This document shows, one piece after another, positions 43,604 through 52,040 of a DNA stretch of 64,000 nt. Origin of the DNA: Trichodesmium sp050015995. GTDB taxonomy: Bacteria; Cyanobacteriota; Cyanobacteriia; Cyanobacteriales; Microcoleaceae. The stretch covers positions 9,845 to 73,844 of the forward strand of contig NZ_JBNHEP010000026.1 of NCBI RefSeq assembly GCF_050015995.1, given 5' to 3'. Within the stretch, counting starts at the first letter, position 1. Each line of letters opens with the position of its first letter. Made by a program: the position numbers and the translations under genes. The notes below the pieces were generated by a model, which ran no database searches, had not been told where the DNA came from, and was given only the letters and a program-made list of their open reading frames with translations.

Positions 43604-46600
43604 ATGCCAGAATTAATAGGATTTGCATCTTTACCCGCTGATACATTTGCTGATGGACCAGAATCAGGCGCAGATGTAGACACCACTCGTACTGGGCCTT
43701 TTCCTGGTCAACCTGTAGGTGGATGGAGTGGCGTACAATTTGCCGACGCTAATAGCTACTGGTTCATAGTAGATAGTCTTTTTGGTGGCAGTTCTGATAC
43801 TCTTGCTAGAATCTACAAAGTTAATCCCAATTTTGCTGGTATAGAAGGGGGTGACGGTAGTGTTGAGCTAGAAGAATTTATTACCCTTACCGATCCTAAC
43901 AATTTTGTACCTTTTGAAATTCTGAACGAAAATGACCCTGAAAGACCTTTAACAGGTACAGACTTTGATACCGAAGCATTAGTTATTGATAGTAACGGCG
44001 ACCTGTGGGTAGGAGACGAATATGGTCCCTATCTATTACACTTCGACAGTAATGGAGTTTTATTAGAGGCTCCTATTTCCACCCCTAATATTCCTCGACT
44101 GAATACTCTTAACGGGAAAATTCCTATTAATATTGGTCATCGTGGCGCTAGCGGTCCTCGACCAGAACATACTTTAGAAGGTTTCCGTTTAGCTTTAGAG
44201 CAAGGTGCAGATTTTATTGAAACGGACTATGTGATGACTTCGGATGGAGTGCCTATCGTTCGTCACGAACCATTGCTCAATAACACTACAAATATTCTTG
44301 ATATTCTTGACGATAACCCTGAATTTGCAGCTCGCGAAACAACTAAAACTATTGACGGAGTTGAAATTACAGGTTTCTTTGCAGAAGACTTTACCCTAGA
44401 TGAAATTAAAACCCTACGCGCTCGACAACCTCGGCCCGAACGTAGTGATGAGTTTGATGACTTGTTTGAAATTCCCACGATGGCTGAAGTAATTCAGTTA
44501 GTTAAGGATTTTACAGAGGAAACAGGTGAGGAAGTAGGTATTGTTCACGAACTCAAACATAATAGCTATTTTGATAGTATTGGTTTGAATGTAGAAGAAG
44601 CTACAGTAGATGTTTTGGTGGCAGAAGATTTTACAGACCCAGAACAAAACATTATTCAAACTTTTGAAATTGCACCTCTAATTAGTTTAGACCAGGAAAT
44701 TATGCCAGATGCAGGAATTGATGTTCCTCTGCATCAACTTACTGGAGCAGTTACAGAAAACTTTAATCCTGGATTTTCTTTCCCTTACGATCTAATTGAC
44801 AACTTTAGCGATCCTGATTTTACTGAGGATGATGCTCGTGAAGTTTACGGCGATTTAGTCGATATTATCGATCTGAGTGAAGAAACAGGATACGGCGATT
44901 TATTGGCATTGCCTGAATTTTATGATTTCATGGCAACCTACGCTGAAGCTGTTAACCCTTGGAAAAATACTATTTTACCGAGAGAACTTTTGGAGGAACC
45001 TGTAGATGGTGACGGGGATGGTAACGCTGAAATTACTACCCAGTTAACAGGGGAAGTTTTGCCTCTAATTGATTTTGCACATGATGCAGAATTACTGGTT
45101 AATGTATATACTCTACGGGATGAGGAACGCTATCTGACTTTAAACCCAGATGGTTCGGTACAAACTCCGACACAAGAAGTAGAAGATTTAATAAATTTAG
45201 GTGCAGATGGTTTAATTGGTGACTTCCCAGAAACTATTGAGGAAGTATTGAATCGCTTTTTTGCTGATGAAGTAAGAGCGCCTCAAAATCCTGATGTGGA
45301 AGCAGGGGATGCTGTAGCAAATTTACGGGGTTCCCGTGGTTTTGAGGGTATTGGTTACAGTCCAGACAGAACTACACTTTATCCGATTTTAGAAGCACCA
45401 GTAGATGGCGATCCAGAAAATTCTCTACGAATTTATGAATATGACATTGAGACTGGAACTTACAGCAACGAAATAGTAGGATTATATCCCCTCGACGATC
45501 CTGGCGATACTCCAACTTTCCAGCTCGGAGATTTAACTCCCGTCAATGATACTCAGTTTATCGCCATTGAAAGGGATGATTTTCAAGCAGATGAAGCTTT
45601 CTTCAAGAAAGTCTTTCTCATCGATATTTCCCAAGTAGATGAGAATGGTTTCGTCTCCAAAACTGAATTAGTCGATCTGTTAGATATTGACGATCCTGAT
45701 GACCTTGATGGGAATGGCAGCAACAATTTTACTCTTCCCATTACCAGTATTGAGGATGTATTAGTATTTGACGAGGAAACAATTCTAGTTTCTGTAGACA
45801 ATAACTATCCGTTCGGTGATTTTGCCACAGGGCGACCCCCAGAATTAGATAATAATGAAATTATCTTAGTCGAACTAGACGAACCTCTGGATCTCGATCC
45901 GCGACTAGGAATAAACGGGTTGCCAGCTCCAGAACCAATTTTCAACCCAGAAGCAGAAATTGCAGAAGTTAGAAGTATTGAATTTATTGGTGAAAGTAGT
46001 ATTCCTGCTGCCTTAGATTTTGAAAGCACTGAAGTAGGTGGGTTTTCTGGTTTAACTTACGACCCTGAAAACCGAGTTTATTACGCTATTTCTGATGACC
46101 GCAGCAATATTAACCCTGCTCGTTATTACACTTTAGATATAAATCTCAATGGTGGTAATGCTCTAGATGTTAGCGTTGCAGAAGTAACTACTCTGTTGGA
46201 TGAAAACGAAGATGTTTTTGAGTCAGAAAGTCTAGACCCCGAAGGTATTGTTTTAACCAATAACGAGACTGTATTCATTTCTTCCGAAGGCAATACAGGA
46301 GAATTAGTTAATCCTTTTGTTAATGAATTTGCTTTAACAGGAGAACAGTTAAACGCACTTGAAATACCTCAAAAATTCTTGCCTACCGCCGACAATAGCA
46401 GTGGTATTCGGGATAATTTAGCTTTTGAAAGTTTAACTATCGATCCTCAAGAGCGCTTCCTCTATACCGGAATTGAAAATGCTCTCTTCCAAGACGGACC
46501 TGCTGCTGGTATCGACCAAACCAGTTTAGCAAGAGTTATTCAATACGATCTAGCTACAGGGGAACCACAAGCTGAATTTGTTTACGAAACCGATAATGCA

Positions 46601-47608
46601 AACGCTCCTGCTGGCACTCCTGATAGTGTAGATCGTACTAACAGTCTTGCTGAATTAGTAGCATTAGATAATTCAGGAACTTTCTTAGCTTTAGAAAGAT
46701 ATTTTGACGACAATGGTTTAAATCAAAACAAACTCTATCTGGCATCAGCTCAAAATGCTACTGATGTAAGTGACTTAGATAGTTTAGTAGGTCAAGAAAT
46801 TGTCGTTGCTGGGAAAGAGCTGCTGGTAGATTTTAACGACATTGACACTGGTTTTGATGGTCTGGATGATTTTGAAGGTTTAGCTCTAGGACCAATTTTA
46901 CCTGATGGTCGTCAATCTTTAATTGTAGTTAGCGATAACGACTTCGACTCTACTCAAGAAACTCAATTCTTTGCTTTTGCTCTTGACTTAGGTTTACCTC
47001 CAACTAACGGCGATGACACGTTAGTGGGTACTGGTGGAGATGACGTGATTGATGGTCGTGGTGGTAACGATGCTCTCAACGCTGGTCGTGGAAACGATAA
47101 AGTATTTGGTAAGTCTGGTGATGACTTGTTGATAGGTCGTTCTGGTAATGATATTTTGTTGGGTGGTCCAGGGGAAGATACTTTAGAAGGAGGTATTGGT
47201 CGCGATCGCCTCAATGGTGGAGCAGGAAACGATACACTCAGAGGAGGTGGTAGTATTGACCGCTTTATCTTTAACACCAATCAACCATTTGATTCTGATG
47301 ATTTGGGTGTAGACACAATTACCGATTTCTCCATTACCCAGGGAGATATTATTCTGTTAGACCGCCAGACTTTCACTACTATTAACAGTGAAGCGGGAAT
47401 AGGTTTTAGCATTGACAGTGAATTTAGTACCGTTGCTAGCGATGGAGATGCGGCAACTGCTGATGCAGTTATTGTTTACAATGAGAATAATGGTAATTTG
47501 TTCTATAATCCTGATGGTGACACACCTGGTTTTGGCAGTGGCGGTCAATTTGCAACTTTGACAAATACTGCGTCTTTAGGAGCAGATGATTTCTTGATTA
47601 GGTCTTAG
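43604..47608 (+). CDS. Phytase-like esterase / glycerophosphodiester phosphodiesterase / RTX fusion protein
   Basis: In this 1334-residue protein, residues 1-170 and about 560-1130 form phytase-like (esterase-like activity of phytase) beta-propeller segments (e.g. GGFSGLTYDPENRVYYAISDDRS; LAFESLTIDPQERFLYTGIENALFQDGPAA). A GDPD TIM barrel is inserted between them: NIGHRGASGPRPEHTLEGF (~178), GADFIETDYVMTSDGVPIVRHE (His/Glu/Asp set) and INLGADGLIGDFP near 540. C-terminal RTX repeats (~1135-1215) imply type I secretion and Ca2+ binding. It should release phosphate from extracellular phospho-organics. The Pho-box-like array upstream fits induction in phosphate limitation. There is no N-terminal signal. 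Confidence 0.92.
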   Translation: MPELIGFASLPADTFADGPESGADVDTTRTGPFPGQPVGGWSGVQFADANSYWFIVDSLFGGSSDTLARIYKVNPNFAGIEGGDGSVELEEFITLTDPNNFVPFEILNENDPERPLTGTDFDTEALVIDSNGDLWVGDEYGPYLLHFDSNGVLLEAPISTPNIPRLNTLNGKIPINIGHRGASGPRPEHTLEGFRLALEQGADFIETDYVMTSDGVPIVRHEPLLNNTTNILDILDDNPEFAARETTKTIDGVEITGFFAEDFTLDEIKTLRARQPRPERSDEFDDLFEIPTMAEVIQLVKDFTEETGEEVGIVHELKHNSYFDSIGLNVEEATVDVLVAEDFTDPEQNIIQTFEIAPLISLDQEIMPDAGIDVPLHQLTGAVTENFNPGFSFPYDLIDNFSDPDFTEDDAREVYGDLVDIIDLSEETGYGDLLALPEFYDFMATYAEAVNPWKNTILPRELLEEPVDGDGDGNAEITTQLTGEVLPLIDFAHDAELLVNVYTLRDEERYLTLNPDGSVQTPTQEVEDLINLGADGLIGDFPETIEEVLNRFFADEVRAPQNPDVEAGDAVANLRGSRGFEGIGYSPDRTTLYPILEAPVDGDPENSLRIYEYDIETGTYSNEIVGLYPLDDPGDTPTFQLGDLTPVNDTQFIAIERDDFQADEAFFKKVFLIDISQVDENGFVSKTELVDLLDIDDPDDLDGNGSNNFTLPITSIEDVLVFDEETILVSVDNNYPFGDFATGRPPELDNNEIILVELDEPLDLDPRLGINGLPAPEPIFNPEAEIAEVRSIEFIGESSIPAALDFESTEVGGFSGLTYDPENRVYYAISDDRSNINPARYYTLDINLNGGNALDVSVAEVTTLLDENEDVFESESLDPEGIVLTNNETVFISSEGNTGELVNPFVNEFALTGEQLNALEIPQKFLPTADNSSGIRDNLAFESLTIDPQERFLYTGIENALFQDGPAAGIDQTSLARVIQYDLATGEPQAEFVYETDNANAPAGTPDSVDRTNSLAELVALDNSGTFLALERYFDDNGLNQNKLYLASAQNATDVSDLDSLVGQEIVVAGKELLVDFNDIDTGFDGLDDFEGLALGPILPDGRQSLIVVSDNDFDSTQETQFFAFALDLGLPPTNGDDTLVGTGGDDVIDGRGGNDALNAGRGNDKVFGKSGDDLLIGRSGNDILLGGPGEDTLEGGIGRDRLNGGAGNDTLRGGGSIDRFIFNTNQPFDSDDLGVDTITDFSITQGDIILLDRQTFTTINSEAGIGFSIDSEFSTVASDGDAATADAVIVYNENNGNLFYNPDGDTPGFGSGGQFATLTNTASLGADDFLIRS

Positions 47609-48057
47609 GATATTGTAAGCTGTATCGTAATGCACCTTATATTGTATCTCATTAATTAGCTACCTTAAAGTAGGGACGTTGGATGGAACGTCCCTACAAG
47701 TTTTTGGTTGTAAATATGTGGTTCATAAATCTGAAAAGCGCTGTATAATGAAATTAATTCATTGATGCCATCCAGTGCGAGCTTCTAGCTCGCGAATGAT
47801 TTTGACGAATATATTTCCGAAAAACGTTTGATATAGAATCCGGTTATATAATATATGTTTATAACTCTATAATTACTTTAATCTCCCCACACTTCCCACC
47901 CTTCCCACACTTCCCACCCCCAACTATATAATAAGTATTCAACCGGATTTGATATGATACCATAGGAGGGAAAAACGTTTGGGAACAAGATGCTCCCACT
48001 ATTAATTTTATTATAAATTAATTCAATAGTTGTAGGTACTGATAACTGATAACTGAA
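47609..48057. other. Spacer with hairpin, dispersed repeat and MITE
   Basis: GTAGGGACGT (47670) and ACGTCCCTAC (to 47697) form a perfect 10-bp hairpin that may terminate the fusion gene. A ~55 bp repeat follows (47694-47747, matching 20945-21001), then an ATATCAAATCCGG-family element (47831-47955). A GATAACT heptamer pair precedes the next gene. Confidence 0.7.
47831..47955 (+). mobile_element. ATATCAAATCCGGTT-family MITE, copy 1
   Basis: The 125-bp segment starts ATATAGAATCCGGTTATATA and ends AACCGGATTTGATAT (inverted ends). It aligns along its length with 60317-60425, apart from a C-rich variable tract (CACACTTCCCACCCTTCCC). Confidence 0.78.
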
Positions 48058-48297
48058 ATGACACTTACTTTTGATTTAAAAGATATTGCGACTGCTTTAC
48101 CAATTTTTGTCGAACCAGAACAAAAGGAAAAGTTTTTGTTTGTCTTAGGTGCTTTAATGACTAGATTAATTAGTTTGAGAAAAGGTGCGGAAATTCTGGG
48201 AATTGATGCTGAGGAATTATTGCAAATCTTGGATTTATTAGGCATTGAATTTTCCTATCTTTCCTCTGAGGATATAGAACAGGAACAAAGGTGGTAA
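48058..48297 (+). CDS. UPF0175 family protein (possible antitoxin)
   Basis: The 79-residue protein has the UPF0175 core LISLRKGAEILGIDAEELLQILDLLGIEFSYLSSEDIEQE, a helix-turn-helix-like unit with the typical acidic end. UPF0175 proteins are often the antitoxin of a two-gene pair with a PIN-like toxin. No toxin frame follows here. Instead GC-rich palindromes intervene before a DUF559 gene. It therefore may be an orphan or solitary regulator. Confidence 0.8.
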   Translation: MTLTFDLKDIATALPIFVEPEQKEKFLFVLGALMTRLISLRKGAEILGIDAEELLQILDLLGIEFSYLSSEDIEQEQRW

Positions 48298-48309
48298 AAG
48301 TTTTGAAAA

Positions 48310-48617
48310 AAATAACCTAACCCCCCAACCCCCTTCCCTACCAGGGAAGGGGGAGTATTTCTCCCCTCTCCTTGCAGGAGAGGGGTTGGGGGAGAGGTCT
48401 TCATTAACTCAAATTTACCCACATTTTCAAGCTAGACGCGCTATGCTGTATAAACCAACCCCTTTCCTTCCTAGGAAAGAGGGAGTAGAATACATACTTG
48501 GTAAGTTATATTTCGGGTAAAATGAAATAACTTAACCTCCTTAAACCCTCTTACTTATCTGGGAATAGAGAAATCTTGCTGCCCTCTCCTTGCAGGAGAG
48601 GGGTTGGGGGAGAGGTC
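48310..48617. repeat. GC-rich palindromic repeats between UPF0175 and DUF559 genes
   Basis: AACCTAACCCCCCAACCCCC + TTCCCTACCAGGGAAGGGGG (about 48312-48352), then CTCCTTGCAGGAGAGGGGTT (about 48368-48387), a degenerate middle, and CTCCTTGCAGGAGAGGGGTT again (about 48586-48605). The same units recur at 31590 and at 49060-49187. Each has self-complementary arms around CCTTGCAGG or CCCTAGTAGGG. No gene is seen between. Confidence 0.8.
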
Positions 48618-48640
48618 ATTATCAACTCACAAAATAATTT

Positions 48641-49060
48641 ATGGAGTCTTCAAAACTACAGCAACCATCCTTACTCAGAAATAAGAAAACTCATAATATT
48701 GTAATTGGACAAAAAGTATCTCCCAGTAAAGTAGAGCGCGCTAGGGAATTTCGGCGCCAGATGACACCTGAAGAGAAAATCTTGTGGCAACGTCTTCGTG
48801 CTAATCGTTTAAATGGTTGGCATTTTCGTCGCCAACAAATTATTGATGGATTTATTGTAGACTTTTATTGTCACTCTGCTGGAGTTGTGGTAGAAGTTGA
48901 CGGGGAAATTCATCAGCAGCAAGTTGAATATGATGCAGAGCGCGATCGCGTTCTCTTAATGCGAGGAATTCGATTATTACGATTTAACAATGAAGAAGTT
49001 AGACAACAACTCAATAGGGTTTTGACAAGTATTGCTACTGTCTGTAGTGAAGAAACCTAA
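48641..49060 (+). CDS. DUF559 domain protein (Vsr-like endonuclease fold)
   Basis: In this 139-residue protein, REFRRQMTPEEKILWQRLRANRLNGWHFRRQQIIDGFIVDFYC followed by VVVEVDGEIH is the DUF559 signature. The D of FIVDFYC, the E-V-D of VVVEVDGEIH, and H81/R77-type residues form the PD-(D/E)xK-like core shared with very-short-patch repair nucleases. Biological role is unknown; family members often sit in accessory regions. The stop codon lies in the start of a C-rich palindrome (ACCTAACCCCCC), as for the large helicase gene. Confidence 0.88.
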   Translation: MESSKLQQPSLLRNKKTHNIVIGQKVSPSKVERAREFRRQMTPEEKILWQRLRANRLNGWHFRRQQIIDGFIVDFYCHSAGVVVEVDGEIHQQQVEYDAERDRVLLMRGIRLLRFNNEEVRQQLNRVLTSIATVCSEET

Positions 49061-49061
49061 C

Positions 49062-49187
49062 CCCCCAACCCCCTTCCCTAGTAGGGAAGGGGGGGAAAGA
49101 TTTATCCTCTTATCTATCTGTTATAGGGAGATAAAATTTATCCCCTTCTTGCTCCCCTCCCCTTGCAGGGGAGGGGTTGGGGGAGAG
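49062..49187. repeat. GC-rich palindromic repeats between DUF559 and PLD genes
   Basis: AACCCCCCAACCCCCTTCCC then TAGTAGGGAAGGGGGG, and further right CCTTGCAGGGGAGGGGTTGG + GGGAGAGGTC ending about 28 bases before the PLD gene start. The purine-rich end may influence its translation. Confidence 0.8.
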
Positions 49188-49215
49188 GTCTCCAATTACC
49201 ACAAAATCAAGACAA

Positions 49216-51060
49216 ATGTTTCTACAATCTTCTACTAAATATATCGACTCTGAGTTAAACAATTTAGCCGATAAAATCGAAAAAGATAGCCCTGGTTTAT
49301 CAGTTTTTGCTGCCCGTCAATTCTGTTATCAACTGTATCAAACTCCGGTTCAAATTGAGATAACAAAAGAACGAGATTTGAATATTCTTGAGGAATTTAT
49401 TCTCAGAGCAAGTATTCAGTTTAATCCTCCACCAACTCAAATAGAATTGGCACAAATACTAAAGTTAGATCCTATATTTATTCAAAGCACTACTAATACT
49501 CTTCAATCCCTACAAACCCTAACTTTAACACCACCAGATTCTAGAATTACCATAACTTCTGAAGGTCAAGAATTTTATACAAAAGGTTCCTTGCCACAAC
49601 CGCCAGAAAATAAACTTATTTATGCTATTACTAATCCTCTTTCTGGAGAAATTAACTGGCGACTTTCTGCGGTAACATCTAAATCTCCAGAACTGCCAAA
49701 TTTAGCCGATTTTATAACCTTTAAAAATACAACTCCCGATCTTAGTAATTTGACTATTGAAGAACTACAAAAACAAATTTTAGATTCTAATTTAGGTGTT
49801 CATCTACCAGAATCAGGGCAAATAATTAAAAATTTTTCTGTCGATAAAGATGGGAAAAAAGTTACCTGGAAAGCTATTTCTATATGGGCAATATTTGATG
49901 CGGTCGAAGAAAAGTTGATTTTACAGGCGAGAGAAGGAAATAAAATTTTAGAATCAGTGTCAAATCAATTACAAGAAATGGCAGATAAGGAAAAATTTTT
50001 GCTCAATGAATTATTTGGTTTACCTCCTGAATCTATAGCCTCTCAAACAGAATCAATTTTAGAACTAAAAAACCAAAAAGTTGAGGATAGACTCCAAAAA
50101 ATTCGGCAACAAGGAATTGAAATAATTAAACAAACTAGAGAAAAAAAGAGGAAAACCTTACCCAAAAATTCCGAGTTTATCTTGTTGCGCGATCGCCAAA
50201 TTAGACCGGAGTTTTTATCTACTCTCAAAGCAGCAACTCAACAGATTTTAATTTATTCTCCTTGGGTGACTGAGGAAGTAGTCGATGAGGAATTTATGCA
50301 ACTTTTACAAAAGTTGGCAAATAATGGAGTGTGGATTTTAATCGGATATGGAATTGCCGAAAAACAGGAAGAAGAAACCAAACCAATATCGCCCAAAGTT
50401 GAGGAAAAATTGTTAACAATTAGAACTCCTGAAGATTTACCAGCAGCTCAGATATTTTGGTTAGGAAATTCTCATGCTAAGGAGGTATTAGTAGATAGAA
50501 AAGTTCATTTATCTGGCTCTCATAATTGGCTTTCTTATCGCGGAGATAGAGGTTTTCGAGGAGAGACGACTTATAAAGTTACAAATGCTGATACTGTTAG
50601 GTCAGCTTATGAATATTTACAGACTAGATTTCAATCTTATGCTGAGAATTTATGGGAATCGGCAGTGTCAAATCAGGATATTAATTTAGCTGTAAAATGT
50701 GTCTGTATTTGGGGTGCTTTAGGTATGACGGAAATAGCACTCCAAGAATTACAATATCATAATTGGATTGAACTTTTTCCAGTGTGGTTAAAAGTAGTTA
50801 TTCAGGGTTTGAGGTCAAAACAAATTTTACCTGATGATATGATTTTTGAGAAAGCAATTTCTTGGCTAAATATAGTTGATAAATCTGATAAAAATATAGA
50901 GGATTTACGGTCTGGATGGCAAGGGGTTGTAGAAGCGATCGCTCGTCAAAATCGCCAAGCAGCTTTAAGTTTATTAAATGAGGCAGCATGGGGAGAATTT
51001 ATCCGTTTAGAAATTTCTGCAAAAGACACCCCAGAAAAATTTATATCGAAATTGCTTTAA
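49216..51060 (+). CDS. Phospholipase D-like (HKD) nuclease-type protein
   Basis: I choose ATG 49216 (MFLQSSTKYIDSELNNLADK); an upstream TTG lies within a repeat. The 614-residue protein has a helical N-terminus with a winged-helix-like part (~60-115: PTQIELAQILKLDPIFIQSTTNTLQ), a basic coiled coil (~250-325), then a PLD module: ILIYSPWVTEEVVDEEF (~350) and HAKEVLVD (HxKxxxxD, ~420) with SGSHNWLSYRG. The single HKD motif suggests a dimer makes the active site. The C-terminus (~490-614) is helical. Such architectures occur in DNA-processing and antiphage proteins, but function is unproven. It follows the DUF559 gene and is probably co-expressed. Confidence 0.83.
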   Translation: MFLQSSTKYIDSELNNLADKIEKDSPGLSVFAARQFCYQLYQTPVQIEITKERDLNILEEFILRASIQFNPPPTQIELAQILKLDPIFIQSTTNTLQSLQTLTLTPPDSRITITSEGQEFYTKGSLPQPPENKLIYAITNPLSGEINWRLSAVTSKSPELPNLADFITFKNTTPDLSNLTIEELQKQILDSNLGVHLPESGQIIKNFSVDKDGKKVTWKAISIWAIFDAVEEKLILQAREGNKILESVSNQLQEMADKEKFLLNELFGLPPESIASQTESILELKNQKVEDRLQKIRQQGIEIIKQTREKKRKTLPKNSEFILLRDRQIRPEFLSTLKAATQQILIYSPWVTEEVVDEEFMQLLQKLANNGVWILIGYGIAEKQEEETKPISPKVEEKLLTIRTPEDLPAAQIFWLGNSHAKEVLVDRKVHLSGSHNWLSYRGDRGFRGETTYKVTNADTVRSAYEYLQTRFQSYAENLWESAVSNQDINLAVKCVCIWGALGMTEIALQELQYHNWIELFPVWLKVVIQGLRSKQILPDDMIFEKAISWLNIVDKSDKNIEDLRSGWQGVVEAIARQNRQAALSLLNEAAWGEFIRLEISAKDTPEKFISKLL

Positions 51061-51355
51061 AAAGGAGTCAGAATAAAAAGCTAGAAATTTAGAAAAATTT
51101 CTAGCACAAACCGGACGACTAATTAGGGTTTGCTTATGGAAAGTATGAGTGGTAGGGGTAGGAGACACGAGACTGGAGACACGAGACAGGAGAAATGGAG
51201 ATTATAGAGGAGGTAGTCGTAAAAATTGTCCCTTGATTTTTCTGCCATAATCATCCCAAAATACTAGCATGCATGAGCTTTTTGGACCGAAACAGGCGCA
51301 CTTTTTTCGACCAAAAAAGGCTCAAAGCAATATCTTTCAGTGCTTTGATATTTAA

Positions 51356-51482
51356 TCAGCAAGCCCTAATTAAATAACCTTGAATTAATTCGCAACCATG
51401 AGGATATAAGAAATCCCTTTATTCTTGGGCTTCTACTCCTTCTCTAATAACTTGAAAAGTTTAGTTGTGCTGTATTTTCATA
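51356..51482 (-). pseudogene. EAL-domain (c-di-GMP phosphodiesterase) C-terminal relic
   Basis: In one minus-strand frame the sequence reads TFQVIREGVEAQE-stop-RDFLYPHGCELIQGYLIRA, matching the end of EAL domains (VIAEGVETQEQLDFLxxHGCDxIQGYLFSRP). Two stops interrupt it and nothing upstream is preserved, so only a fossil remains. Confidence 0.75.
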
Positions 51483-51660
51483 ATTTTATCCCATATTCCG
51501 CACGTCAAGTTGTAATATTAAAAGTAGTATAAAAAATGGTAGCGCGGGTTCGTATTTATACTCTATAAATCCTATTCATTGACCTTTCTCAGGAGTCAGA
51601 TTCTCAGGAAAATATTAAGCATAAATACTCAATTACTTACTCCTATTGACCACTTTTATT

Positions 51661-51695
<35 letters not shown>

Positions 51696-51757
51696 TTTTT
51701 CCTGCTACATTTTGTAGTGCGGAATGTAGGTTTTATCTACTGAACTGACATAGCTAA

Positions 51758-51861
51758 TAGACCTCTCGGGAAAAGAGGGAACAGGGAACAGGGAACAGGG
51801 AGAAGTAATTGATAATTTATGGATAAGAATTGATTTGATTTTTGATTTTCGCAGATGTCTA
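51758..51861. mobile_element. TAGACATCTCC-family element
   Basis: This 104-bp copy has ends TAGACCTCTCGGG and GCAGATGTCTA and the same interior as 34264-34367 (GGGAACA heptamers, TTGATAATTTATGGATAAGA, TTGATTTGATTTT). Confidence 0.78.
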
Positions 51862-52040
51862 ATGACTGTGTATTAGGTCACTGGGGCGAGGGGTGGGGCA
51901 GCTTCATCTAATTTAATGTTGAGCATCATTAATTTAATGCGCAACCCGCGCCTACGCTTTGCAACATTTTAGACAACTCACCCCACTACACTTCAATATT
52001 TAATCACCCCATCACCCTATCGCTTCATCTCCCTACCTCT

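Noticed and set aside
46963..47280. Minus-strand Pro/Ser-rich frame in the RTX region of the phytase fusion
   Set aside because: Antisense of Gly/Asp-rich RTX repeats regularly gives open Pro/Ser frames.
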